Positions 8,619-18,176 of a DNA stretch of 64,000 nucleotides are shown here, one piece after another (position 1 is the first letter of the stretch; every line of letters starts with the position of its first letter). The notes below the pieces were generated by a model, which had not been told where the DNA came from, ran no database searches, and worked only from the letters and a program-made list of their open reading frames with translations. The position numbers were made by a program, and so were the translations under genes. The DNA is from CAVPJW01 sp963705525 (GTDB taxonomy: Bacteria > Acidobacteriota > Vicinamibacteria > Vicinamibacterales > CAVPJW01), in assembly GCA_963705525.1 (NCBI GenBank), contig CAVPJW010000004.1, positions 1 to 64,000 of the forward strand, given 5' to 3'.

Positions 8619-9764
8619 ATGTCCGCGATCCCCTCGCTCGTTCCGCGCGATCATTACGCCGCCCTCGCGCGCTGCACCTACTTCAACCAGGCCGCCCTGG
8701 GGTTGATCCCCGTATCGACGATCGATGCGATGGATACCTTCCTGAAGCAGACGGCGCAGTTCGGGAACCTCTATCTCAGCGACGACCAGGAAGCTGCGAT
8801 CCTCGACGGCGTCCGTTCGGCCGGCGCCGAGGTGCTCGGAACCTCACTCAGTCGGGTGGCCGTCGTGGCAGGCGCGAGCGAGGGACTGGGCCAGGTGACG
8901 TCGCTCGTCGAGCCCGAACATGGGACCGTCCTGCTCGTCGGATCAGACTTCCCGAGCGTGACGTACCCATGGCTCGCAGCCGCCGAGCGCGGTGGGATCT
9001 CGCTGCGGTTCATCGACGACCGCGCCGACCGGGACCTCACACAAGACCTCGTCGATGCGGTCGATCCGGCGACGGTGGTCGTCGCATTCAGCGTGGTCCA
9101 GTACGCGACGGGCACGCGGGTCGACGCCAGGCGAGTGGCAGACAGGGCACACGAGGTCGGTGCACGCGTCGTCGTGGACGCGACGCAACTCGCTGGTGCG
9201 GGCGTCGTTGACACTATCGGCTGGGGTGTGGACGCGCTGGTGACGAGCGGCTACAAGTGGCTGTCGTCCCACGGAGGCGTGGCGCTGCTGGCCCTCGCGC
9301 CAGATCTGGTGCACCGCATCCCCGGCCTCGTCGGCTGGAAGGGTACACACCACCCGTTCGCCTTCGATCCGCTGGCACTTCGCCTGGCAGATGACGCGCG
9401 TCGGTTCGAGCTCTCGACCATGTCGTACGTGTCTGCCATCGGGCTCGAGTCATCGATCGCGATGCTCTCGTCGCTGGGGTTCGAGCGCATCGGCGAGCAT
9501 GCGCGGCGCCTGGCGACGCACCTCATCGATCGGGTCGCCGAGCTGGGATGGCGCCCGTTCCGACCACTGAGCGATCCATCGGCTTCGTCGCACATCGTGT
9601 CACTACGGCACGCCGATCACGATCCGGGGGCGACCGCGGTTCGTCTCGCGGCCGAGTCCCGGATCATCTGCGGCGGTCGAGGGGGCGGGCTCAGGATCTC
9701 CCTCCACGCCTACAACGACAGCGACGACGTCGATCGACTCGTGGAATCCCTGAGGCGTCTCTAG
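8619..9764 (+). CDS. Class V aminotransferase-like PLP enzyme
   Basis: The 381-residue protein opens with CTYFNQAALGLIP, the usual N-terminus of class V aminotransferases such as cysteine desulfurases, kynureninases and isopenicillin epimerases. The PLP region is present: VVVDATQLAGAG gives the aspartate that contacts the pyridine nitrogen, and TSGYKWLSSHGG gives the Schiff-base lysine. The C-terminal GGGLRISLHAYN is the family's arginine region. No cysteine-rich loop typical of a group I desulfurase is seen. Cytoplasmic, substrate unknown. Confidence 0.88.
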   Translation: MSAIPSLVPRDHYAALARCTYFNQAALGLIPVSTIDAMDTFLKQTAQFGNLYLSDDQEAAILDGVRSAGAEVLGTSLSRVAVVAGASEGLGQVTSLVEPEHGTVLLVGSDFPSVTYPWLAAAERGGISLRFIDDRADRDLTQDLVDAVDPATVVVAFSVVQYATGTRVDARRVADRAHEVGARVVVDATQLAGAGVVDTIGWGVDALVTSGYKWLSSHGGVALLALAPDLVHRIPGLVGWKGTHHPFAFDPLALRLADDARRFELSTMSYVSAIGLESSIAMLSSLGFERIGEHARRLATHLIDRVAELGWRPFRPLSDPSASSHIVSLRHADHDPGATAVRLAAESRIICGGRGGGLRISLHAYNDSDDVDRLVESLRRL

Positions 9765-9773
9765 CCTCCGCGC

Positions 9774-11034
9774 TCAGAACCGGATGCGCGCGCCGACCAG
9801 AATCGGCAACGACCAGCGCGAGCTCTCGCTGTTGATATCACGCAGGCCTTCCTCGACCAGCCAGTCCACGTCCGACAGCCCGCCCATGAAACGGAGTTGC
9901 GTCTCGGCCATCACCTCGAAGGGACCCACGCCGATGAGGAGGCCGGCGGTCGGACCGAGGCTGAACGCCCACGACTTTTCGAAGAACTTGCCGTCCTGCG
10001 CGGCAAGTCCCGGCGTGACATCGACGGCACGCCGACGAATGTGCCGCGGATGTCCTGGTGCCGGTTGAGGCCGACGAGGTAGCCGACAAAGGGCGTGAAG
10101 CGCATCCGTGCGAAGAACCACCGCTGGCCGCCCTCGAAGCCCCAGTACTGGTACTAGGTGAAGAGGACCTTGAGCGGGACCTGCGGGCGTGCCCACCGTG
10201 CCAATTTGGATCGCCTCGTCCTCGTCCGACTCACTCGAATACACGAAGTTGACGACGGCCTCGGTGCGCGGGGTGGTCCGATAGCCGACGCCCACCTTGA
10301 ACATCCCGATCCGGCCGTACACCTCGTCGAAGGTCGTCTCGTCCAGGTTGATCGGCACGCCGTTGGTCGTGCGACCAGTGGCTTCCTGGATCATCTTGCC
10401 GCTGAACTGGTTGTCCACGCCCGAGCAGGACCGACACGGTGAGGCGGTTTCGCAGGGTCTCGGCGGCCGCGGGCTGCCCGGGCTGCACGGAGACCGCCAC
10501 GGCTTCGGTCCTGGTGAGGTCCACGCGATCACCCGGCTTGAGACCCTCGACGATCTTGGGGTCGGTGGAGTCCAGGAGCCGGCGCGTGTAGGGCGTTCCA
10601 TTGGGTCCGGTAAAGGACACCACCTTGTTGACAGGGTCCCACCCGGTGATGGTCACGGTGGTCACCCGTTGCCGGGTTCGCGTGGCACCCGGCAGATCCC
10701 CGGGTGTGGCCACGAGCGCCGGTTCAAGCGTCCGGTCAACCGCCGGCTCGCCAGCGGGCTTCAACCGCAGGCTGACGTGATCGTAGAAGGTGGCCGTCAC
10801 GGCGTCGCCAACCTGGACCTGCTCGAACCGCGTGGCACTGGGCGGCACGTCCAGAGTCACCACGTTGCCCCCCGCTCCCCGGATCGTCACGGTGCGGGCC
10901 ACGTGGTCGACGGCCTCCACCGTGCCGGTGACCGTCATCTCGCTCGCCGCGTCTCGGGGCTGCGCGGCCAGGATGGCCGGCGCCGACATCAGCATTCCCA
11001 CGCACATCACATATGGAAGTAGTTTCGTTGTCAT
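9774..11034 (-). pseudogene. Exported two-domain protein with C-terminal outer-membrane barrel, multiply disrupted
   Basis: A signal peptide (MTTKLLPYVMCVGMLMSAPAILAAQ) precedes a periplasmic beta-rich part of about 190 residues with repeated TVTI/VVTL strands. A frame change near 10419 (extra base, GGG-C-GTG on the minus strand) leads to a barrel-like domain (FSGKMIQEATG, VGVGYRTTPRTEAVVNFVY). A second shift near 10190 leads to VPLKVLFT, then an in-frame TAG at about 10154, then YQYWGFEGGQRWFFARMRF. A third near 10030 restores the end, which finishes SLPILVGARIRF, a typical barrel C-terminal phenylalanine. The stop codon plus several indels favour real decay over sequencing error alone, though both remain possible. 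Confidence 0.65.
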
Positions 11035-11636
11035 TGCAATTCACCTTCGGGCGCCGGAATATTTGGGAAACCGGGGCGCTGTAAGCCGGGTGTCGCGGGA
11101 ATCACTGCCGGGTGCACGTCAGGCGCAGTAACGCCACTGCAACGTGTGTCGACGGTGCAAGAGTGGAGCCGGCGAGGGCCTCTGCTGACTTTGAAGGACT
11201 TATGTCGTGTTGTTGGGGCATGTTGAACCCGGGCGTGCGGCCCGCTCCTCCGACATACTGGACGGGCTCCGATATTTCGGGGCTGCGCCCCGTCGGCGTT
11301 ATGGCCTTCCGTCGGAGGCTACCTTCACCTCATCTGGTGAGCGATCCCTCCCGTCCGGACCGTTTCCGGTCCATTCGGGCCGGGCAATTTCCTGCGATCG
11401 CCTCGTCACTGCCTGGCCCACGTCTTGCTGAGTTCGCGGCAAGACCCCCAACGGTGATAGGCTGTCTTCACAAGATCCAGATTCAGCGCGAACCCCGTCG
11501 CCTTGATGTGCCCCTTGGAATTGACGTATAGAGAAGCCAGACACCGAAACAACCCGTCAGCGAACCGGCTGCTCGATCGCGGTCAGCACGACGCGCGAGC
11601 GGTCATGTCCTTACCGGAAAGAACTGGAGAAGCGCC
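11035..11636. other. 600-base intergenic region upstream of the serine dehydratase
   Basis: No frame here looks coding; the longest, from 11112 to 11531 on the plus strand, has no family signature or good start. A GC hairpin CGGGGC-TGC-GCCCCG lies at 11278-11292 without a following T run. The region must contain the promoter of the serine dehydratase and of the divergent barrel gene. I could not identify a known riboswitch in it. Confidence 0.45.
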
Positions 11637-13268
11637 ATGTCCGACAGAGAAGACGTGAGAAACGATGACCGTGATCCGCTCGATCCCTCGGCGGCGGTGC
11701 CCTCGGAGATTCCGACCGGCCTCGACCGCCGGAAGTTCATCATGCGCAGCGCCGTGATCTCAGCGGCCGCGGTGATGAACGGCTGCACGCGATCGGAGAC
11801 CGAAAAAACCGCGCCTCCGCCAGCACCCGAAGCCGCACAGGCGCCCGCAGCGCCCGCGGTCCCGTTGTCTGCCGACCTGGACGTGGTGAAGAAGGGGCAG
11901 GGACTGGTGTTGACGACCGTGGACGAGTTCTACAAGGTGGGCCCTGGCCCTTCCAGTTCGCACACCATTGGCCCGATGCGCATTACCTACGATTTCTACC
12001 AGCAAGCCACCAAACTGCCGGCCGACAAACTCGCCACGGCGACGAAGCTTCAGGTGAACTTGTTCGGAAGCCTCAGCGCGACAGGCAAGGGACACGGCAC
12101 GGAACGCGCCGCGCTCGCAGGGCTGGTCGGGAAAGAACCGGCGACGGTCGACCCGAAATTTCTGGACGGCCTGCGCGACAATCCAGACCAGGTGTTCCCG
12201 GTGAAGCTCGGCGACAAGTCCATCGATGTGAGCCTCAAGGACGTCATCTACGATGCCACCAAGGGCGACTTCAAACACCCGAACACGATGACGGTCAAGC
12301 TCCTCGCCGGCAACGAGGTGTTGCTCGAGCAGGAGTACTACTCAGTGGGCGGCGGATTCATCGAGTGGAAGGGGTACACGCCTCCGAAGAAGAACCCGCC
12401 GAAGTACCCGTTCAGGACGATGAAAGAGCTGCGGACCCACGCCGACGACAACAAGACCACGATCGCCAAGGTCATGCTTGCCAACGAGATGTCGATTACG
12501 GGCAGATCGGAAGAGGAAGTGAACGCCTTCATCGACAAGATCATCAACGCCATGGTCGCGACGGTGAAGTCGGGGCTGTCGATGTCGGAGGACGACGTGC
12601 TGCCCGGCCCGATCAAGCTGCACAGCAAGGCCGCAACCGTTTACAAGCGCGCCATGGACGAGAAGTATCAATCGGACCGCGGTATCGGCACGCTGTCGGC
12701 ATTTGCGTTGGCGGCATCCGAAGAAAACGGGCGCGGCCACCTCGTGATCACGGCTCCGACCGGCGGTTCAGCCGGCGTGATGCCGGCGCTGGTCTATGGG
12801 CTCCTCGAGGTCCGGAAGATCGATCGGCAGAAGGTCCGTGACGGCATGCTCGCGGCTGCGGCAGTCGGCTACCTCTGCAAGCACCATGCGACGCTGTCTG
12901 CGGCCGAGGGCGGCTGCCAGGCAGAGATCGGCGTGGCGTCGTCGATGGCTGCGGCATTGACCGCTACTGTGTACGACGCACCATCGCTGGTAGTCGAGAA
13001 CGCGGCCGAATCGGCTCTGGAGCATCACCTGGGCATGACATGCGACCCGGTCGCCGGTTACGTGCAGGTTCCGTGCATCGAGCGCTGCGCCTTCGGCGCG
13101 GTCAAGGCCTGGACAGCCTACGCGATCGCCAGCAACGAGATCGCGTCCAGGCACCGTGTCAGTTTCGACGAGACCGTGATAGCGCTGGCCCAAACCGCGA
13201 AAGAGATGAACAGCAAGTACAAGGAAACAAGCGAGGCTGGTCTCGCCCTCTCCGTCGTGCTCTGCTGA
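11637..13268 (+). CDS. sdaA: L-serine dehydratase (ammonia-lyase), [4Fe-4S] type, with Tat-type export signal
   Basis: Residues from about 90 onward are a complete single-chain L-serine dehydratase. VGPGPSSSHTIGPM opens the beta domain, ITAPTGGSAGVMPAL is in the alpha domain, and the iron-sulfur cysteines lie in GGCQAEIG, TCDPVAGY and VQVPC. The last residue is cysteine (VVLC-stop); in the studied Legionella enzyme the C-terminal cysteine ligates the cluster as a tail-in-mouth plug. The reaction is L-serine to pyruvate and ammonia. Unusually, the first 50 residues are a twin-arginine signal (DRRKFIM, hydrophobic VISAAAV, then NGC, a poor lipobox) and a Pro/Ala linker, so the enzyme is probably exported folded. 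The start has GGAGA 7 bases upstream. The gene is followed by a porin. Confidence 0.9.
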   Translation: MSDREDVRNDDRDPLDPSAAVPSEIPTGLDRRKFIMRSAVISAAAVMNGCTRSETEKTAPPPAPEAAQAPAAPAVPLSADLDVVKKGQGLVLTTVDEFYKVGPGPSSSHTIGPMRITYDFYQQATKLPADKLATATKLQVNLFGSLSATGKGHGTERAALAGLVGKEPATVDPKFLDGLRDNPDQVFPVKLGDKSIDVSLKDVIYDATKGDFKHPNTMTVKLLAGNEVLLEQEYYSVGGGFIEWKGYTPPKKNPPKYPFRTMKELRTHADDNKTTIAKVMLANEMSITGRSEEEVNAFIDKIINAMVATVKSGLSMSEDDVLPGPIKLHSKAATVYKRAMDEKYQSDRGIGTLSAFALAASEENGRGHLVITAPTGGSAGVMPALVYGLLEVRKIDRQKVRDGMLAAAAVGYLCKHHATLSAAEGGCQAEIGVASSMAAALTATVYDAPSLVVENAAESALEHHLGMTCDPVAGYVQVPCIERCAFGAVKAWTAYAIASNEIASRHRVSFDETVIALAQTAKEMNSKYKETSEAGLALSVVLC

Positions 13269-13437
13269 TCGAATTGGGGGCTCCTCGCTCGAACCCGGCT
13301 TGGGGATAGTTCTCCGAGGAGCCTCCATTGCTTCCCAGCGATGGCTCGCCACGTCATGGGCCACTCCGTGGCGTGGTGAGTGTCGCAATCCCATTACTTC
13401 AATCAGTTTCGGCATGGCTCCGGGAGGGAGATTTAAC

Positions 13438-14856
13438 GTGTCGATATCCCGCGCACTCATCAAGGCTTCCGTCGCATTGGCGTTGACGTCAGTTCCGTTC
13501 CTCACGACCTCTGCCTCCGGGCAGTCTCCTGCAATCGTACCGTCGACAACGGCAGATGCCCCGGCGCCGGCAGCGAATGCCGCGCTCGATACCCCACCGG
13601 CGGTGACGGATTCGGCGAGTACTTCCATACAGTCGGCGTCCGCTGCCGCACCCCAGACAACTAACGATCGCTATAGAGATGGCATCGTCATCTGGGAAAC
13701 GCCCGCAGACGCCAAGGTGCCTTTCCTGTTGAAGTTCAACATCAATACCCAACTCCGATATCTCAACACCCAGGATAGCGACGAGACGTTCACCGACCAC
13801 CTGGGTGTTACTCGCGAGGTTCATACGCGCAACGACATCACGGTCAATCGCGCCATGTTCATCCTGGGCGGCTACATTTTCGACCAGAGGGCGCGATACA
13901 GCTTCACCGTCTGGACGTCCGCCGGGGCCGCTTCGATTGTTGTAGCCAGCAACATTGGCTGGCAATTCAACAAGGCCATCGCGATTACCGGAGGTTACAC
14001 TGGCGTTCCAGGCAGCCGATCGCTGGTGAACACGTTCCCATTTTTTACGGCGACCGATAGGAGCATGGCTGACAACTTCTTCCGCCCCGGGTTCACCCAG
14101 GGAGTCTGGGCGAACGGAGAACCCGTGAAGGGGCTGAACTATTTGACGTTCGTCGGCAACGGTCTCAATACCCTGAATATCACGGCAAGCAAGATCGATA
14201 CGCATCTGCTCTTTTCCAGCAGTGTCTGGTGGGAACCGCTGGGGGCCTACGGGGAACCCGGCAAATCACGCAACATGTACGATGATTATTTCGCCTCCGA
14301 CAACGTTCGCATTCGTATTGGTACCGCGTATACGCGATCCCGGGAGGACCGTTTTTCAAATCTCGATCAATCAAGTCCCGAGAACACGTCACTGTACAAT
14401 TCCGACGGCGTGCTGTTCTTCTCGACCGGGGCCTTTGCGCCGGGTGTAACCGTCGACCAGGCCACGTACAGGTTGTGGGCGATCGACGGCGGCATCAAAT
14501 GGGCCGGGCTTGCGGTCAACGGACAATACTTCATGCGCTGGCTGAATGACTTTGACGCCGACGGACCGCTTCCGCTCGCATCCACATTCGACCGCGGCGC
14601 TGAGCTCTCGGCAGGTTTTTTTGTCGAGCCGAAAAAGTGGATGCTGTATGCCCGCGGATCGTGGGTGCACGGGCAGTTCGGCGACTCGTATGAGTATGGT
14701 GGCGGGGTAAAGTGGCACTTCCTTCCGACCGAGCGACTCTGGCTCAGCACGGAGCTCTTCCGGGTCAACAAAGCTCCTTATAGCGGGGCCTTTACTCCGT
14801 ATACCGCGGGGATGACGGGCTGGGTACCGATGGTCCAGACGGTCCTCGCCTTTTGA
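13438..14856 (+). CDS. Outer-membrane porin, 472 aa
   Basis: GTG at 13438 follows GGGAGGGAG with correct spacing and gives a clean signal peptide (ISRALIKASVALALTSVPFLTTSASG). After an Ala/Pro/Ser-rich linker the rest is alternating beta strands, for example FNINTQLRYLNTQ, RYSFTVWTS and YGGGVKWHF, ending VQTVLAF with the C-terminal phenylalanine recognised by the BAM complex. The pattern fits a 16-strand or larger porin of the OprP or DUF3138-like kind. It lies 169 bases after the exported serine dehydratase on the same strand and may serve the same substrate. The next block starts only 24 bases after its stop, with no start signal of its own. Confidence 0.82.
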   Translation: MSISRALIKASVALALTSVPFLTTSASGQSPAIVPSTTADAPAPAANAALDTPPAVTDSASTSIQSASAAAPQTTNDRYRDGIVIWETPADAKVPFLLKFNINTQLRYLNTQDSDETFTDHLGVTREVHTRNDITVNRAMFILGGYIFDQRARYSFTVWTSAGAASIVVASNIGWQFNKAIAITGGYTGVPGSRSLVNTFPFFTATDRSMADNFFRPGFTQGVWANGEPVKGLNYLTFVGNGLNTLNITASKIDTHLLFSSSVWWEPLGAYGEPGKSRNMYDDYFASDNVRIRIGTAYTRSREDRFSNLDQSSPENTSLYNSDGVLFFSTGAFAPGVTVDQATYRLWAIDGGIKWAGLAVNGQYFMRWLNDFDADGPLPLASTFDRGAELSAGFFVEPKKWMLYARGSWVHGQFGDSYEYGGGVKWHFLPTERLWLSTELFRVNKAPYSGAFTPYTAGMTGWVPMVQTVLAF

Positions 14857-14880
14857 CGATCATCAGTCCAGATTCGACTC

Positions 14881-16416
14881 TTGCAGCTTAGCGTCGTTAT
14901 CGTCATCATCTGGGGCGACGACATCGGCCAGTCCGATATCAGCGCCTACTCGATGGGTCTGATGGGCTTCAGCACGCCCAACATCGACCGCGTCGCCAAG
15001 GAAGGCATGATCTTCACCGACTACTACGCCGAGCAGAGCTGCACGGCCGGCCGGGCGTCGTTCATCACCGGCCAGTCCGGCCTGCGCACCGGCCAGACCA
15101 AGGTCGGCATGCCGGGCGCGGCGCGTGGCCTGCAGAAGGACGACCCGACGATCGCCGAGTTGCTCAAGGCGCAGGGCTATGCCACCGGCCAGTTCGGCAA
15201 GAACCATCTCGGCGACCGCAACGAATACCTGCCCACCGTCCACGGGTTCGACGAGTTCTACGGCAGCCTCTACCACCTGAACGCCAGCGAAGAGCCGGAG
15301 CTGCCGGACTACCCGAAGGACCCGGCGTTCCTCGCCAAGTTCGGCCCGCGCGGCGTGCTGGACTGCAAGGCCTCGGCCACGGACGACGCGACGGTGGACC
15401 CGCGCTTCGGCAAGGTCGGCAAGCAGGTGAGCAAGGACACCGGCCCGCTGACCAAGAAGCGGATGGAGACGGTCGACGACGACATCGCCGACCGGGCCGT
15501 GGACTTCATCAAGCGGCAGAACACGGCCGGCAAGCCGGTCTTCGTCTGGGTGAACTTCACCCACATGCACTTCCGCACGCACACCAAGCCGGAGAGCATC
15601 GGCCAGTCCGGGCGCTGGCAGAGCGAGTACCACGACGCGATGATCGACCACGACAAGAACGTCGGCACGGTCCTCAAGGCGCTCGACGACCTGGGCATCG
15701 CGGACAACACCATCGTCATGTACTCGCACCGACAACGGCCCGCACATGAACACCTGGCCGGACGCGGGCATGACGCCGTTCCGCAGCGAGAAGAACTCGA
15801 ACTGGGAAGGCGCCTACCGCGTGCCCGCGATGGTGCGCTGGCCGGGCCACATCAAGCCGGGCACGGTGTCCAACGACATCGTCGCGCACCTCGACTGGCT
15901 GCCGACGCTGCTGGCCATGGCCGGCGATACCCGACGTGAAGGAGCAAGCTGCTCAAGGGCAACAAGGTCGGCGACACGACCTACAAGGTCCATCTCGACG
16001 GCTACAACCTCGTCCCCTACCTGACCGGCCAGGCCGCAGAAGAGCCCGCGGAAGTCGTTCTTCTACTTCAACGACGACCAGCAGCTGATCGCGCTTGCGC
16101 TACGACAACTGGAAGCTCGTGTTCACGGAGCAGCGAGGCCACCGGGCACGATGCGGATCTGGGCGAACCCGTTCACCGCCCTGCGGCTGCCGAAGATCTT
16201 CAACCTCCGCATGGACCCGTACGAACGGGCGGACATCACGTCGAACACCTACTACGACTGGCTGATCGATCACGCCTTCCTGCTCGTGCCGGCGCAGGCC
16301 TACGTGGGCCAGTTCCTGGCGACGTTCAAGGAATTCCCGCAGCGGCAGAAGGCGGACAGCTTCAACCTGGATGACGTTCTTCGGAAGCTGCAGCGAAGGC
16401 AGCGGGTCGCAAGTAG
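14881..16416 (+). pseudogene. Arylsulfatase (formylglycine type), N-terminally cut and full of 1-base insertions
   Basis: The catalytic domain is clear: IIWGDDIGQSDISAYSMG for metal binding, the formylglycine motif SCTAGRASFITGQ (cysteine modified to hydrolyse sulfate esters), KNHLGDRNEY and WVNFTHMHF. Up to about 15,720 the frame is intact. Then extra bases occur at 15727 (TCG-C-ACC), about 15930, 15944 (GAG-C-AAG), several between 16030 and 16150, 16394 (CAG-C-GAA) and 16410 (TCG-C-AAG). Removing them gives a normal C-terminus ending about LQEGSGSK at 16416. No ATG, ribosome binding site or signal peptide precedes the first strand, and the reading frame opens from the porin stop, so the front of the gene is missing. 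Confidence 0.8.
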
Positions 16417-16504
16417 CGCCGACGTGGCGAGCTGCGGCTTCGATCGCGACTCGTGGCCGGCCGCAGCGTCCGCGTGCAGCACGCAGATACGGGAGGAACT
16501 GACC

Positions 16505-17516
16505 ATGAGAACCACACGCCGATCGAACGCCTCATCGCCGCCGCGCTCGTTGGCGCGCTGCGCCTTCACGACGACCGTCGCCCGGGCCGCCGACCCGCTG
16601 CCGTCGTGGAACGACGGCAAGGCCAAGCAGTCCATCATCGCCTTCGTCGAGAAGGTGACGAAGCCCGGCTCGCCGGACTTCGTGCCGGTCCCCGAACGCA
16701 TCGCCGTGTTCGACAACGACGGCACGCTCTGGAGCGAACAGCCGGTGCCGGTCCAGTTCTACTTCGTGGCCGACCGCGTGAAGGCGCTCGCGCCGCAGCA
16801 TCCCGAGTGGAAGACCAAGGAACCGTTCGCCTCGCTGCTCAAGGGCGATGTGAAAGCGGCGCTCGAAGGCGGCGACCACGGGCTCATGGAACTCTTCATG
16901 GCCACGCACACCGGCATGACCACCGACGAGTTTGCGCAGCTCGTCAAGGACTGGATCGCCACCGCGAAACATCCGACAGACCGGCAAGCGCTTCCTCGAC
17001 ATGACCTATCAGCCGATGCTCGAAGTGCTCGCCTATCTGCGCGCGAACGGCTTCAAGAACTTCATCGTCTCCGGCGGCGGCATCGAGTTCATGCGCCCGT
17101 GGACGGAGCAGGCCTACGGCATCCCGCCGGAACAGGTCGTCGGCAGCAGCATGAAGACGAAGTTCGAACTGCGCGACGGCAAGCCCGTGCTCGTGCGTCT
17201 GCCGGAGCTGAACTTCAACGACGACAAGGCCGACAAGCCCGTCGGCATCAACCAGCACATCGGCCGCCGGCCCATCGCCGCGTTCGGCAACTCCGTGGGC
17301 GACCAGCAGATGCTGGAATACACGCAGGGCGGCAGCGGCGCGCGGTTCGAGCTGCTCGTGCTGCACGACGACGCGGCGCGCGAATTCGCCTACGGCCCCG
17401 CGCGCGGACTGCCGGACGTCAAGTACGGTTTCTTCACGCCCGCGCTGGAAGACCATGCGAAGAAGGACGGCTGGACCGTCGTCAGCATGAAGGACGATTG
17501 GAAGACCGTCTTCCCG
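16505..17516 (+). pseudogene. Periplasmic HAD-superfamily phosphatase, frameshifted
   Basis: GAGGAA precedes the ATG. The expected signal peptide is recoverable only by changing frame twice (hydrophobic IERLIAAALVGAL in one frame, then TTTVARAAD). The body has the HAD motif I RIAVFDNDGTLWSEQ, motif II NFIVSGGGIEFMRP and motif III-IV AAFGNSVGDQQMLEYT, so the nucleophile aspartate and its partners are intact; the family hydrolyses phosphate esters. One more insertion near 16976 (CCGA-C-AGACC) precedes KRFLDMTYQPM. The usual end, KTVFP, is followed without stop or start by the next protein. Membership in a sulfatase/phosphatase block suggests scavenging or modification of organic sulfate and phosphate. 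Confidence 0.72.
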
Positions 17517-18176
17517 GCCGCGCAGTCCGAGGTCACCGCCATCGACATCCTGCTGGAGCCGGACGCCACGATGCTCCAGCATGCCGCCGCCAACAACGCC
17601 CGCCTGCTCAAGGTCTTCCCGAAGGGCTTCGCCCTGGATGCGACGCACACGTCCGCACATCACGATGCTCCAGTGTTTCGTCCGCACGGCGGACCTCGAC
17701 AAGGTCTATGCCGCCGCCGGAAAAGGTGCTCGCCGCCGCCAACGTGAACGCCATGAAGCTGGAGGCGTTCAAGTACTACTACGCCCCGGCCGGCGCGGTG
17801 GGCGTCGCGGGCATCTGCGCGAAGCCGACGCCGGAAATCCTCAAGCTGCAAGCGGACATCATTGCCGCCGCGAAGCCGTTCATGGTGGAAACCGGCCCCA
17901 TCGGCGCGTTCACCGCTCCGCACGACGATCCCGCCATCGACGCGGCCATCATCCAATACGTGTCGACGTTCGTGCCGAAGATGACCGGCGAGAACTTCAA
18001 TCCGCACGTCAGCACCGGCGTCGCGCCGACGGACGTACCTCGACAAGATGCTCGCCGAACCGTTCGAGCCGTTCACCTTCTCGCCCGCGGGCGCGGCCGT
18101 TTACCAACTCGGCGTAGGATTCCGCCCCGACCCACGCCGCCGCCACTCCGATGAGGCCGTCCGCGCGCACGCCTGA
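17517..18176 (+). pseudogene. 2H-phosphoesterase-like (2'-5' RNA ligase superfamily) protein, frameshifted and joined to HAD
   Basis: Two H-x-T/S-x signatures define the family: PHITMLQCF in the N-terminal half and NPHVSTGVAP near the C-terminus. Between them lie DKVYAAAEKVLAAANV, a long alpha segment, and EILKLQADIIAAAKPF. Such enzymes cut cyclic nucleotide phosphodiesters or 2'-5' bonds. Frame changes occur near 17655, 17710 and 18027 (extra G before TACCTC). There is no start codon or signal of its own: the sequence runs on from the HAD protein. The real end may be earlier than 18176 if another insertion hides a stop near 18112. It overlaps the start of the DUF2252 lipoprotein. Confidence 0.55.

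Noticed and set aside
11112..11531. 139-codon frame in the long intergenic region
   Set aside because: No good start or homologous pattern; composition is not like neighbouring genes.
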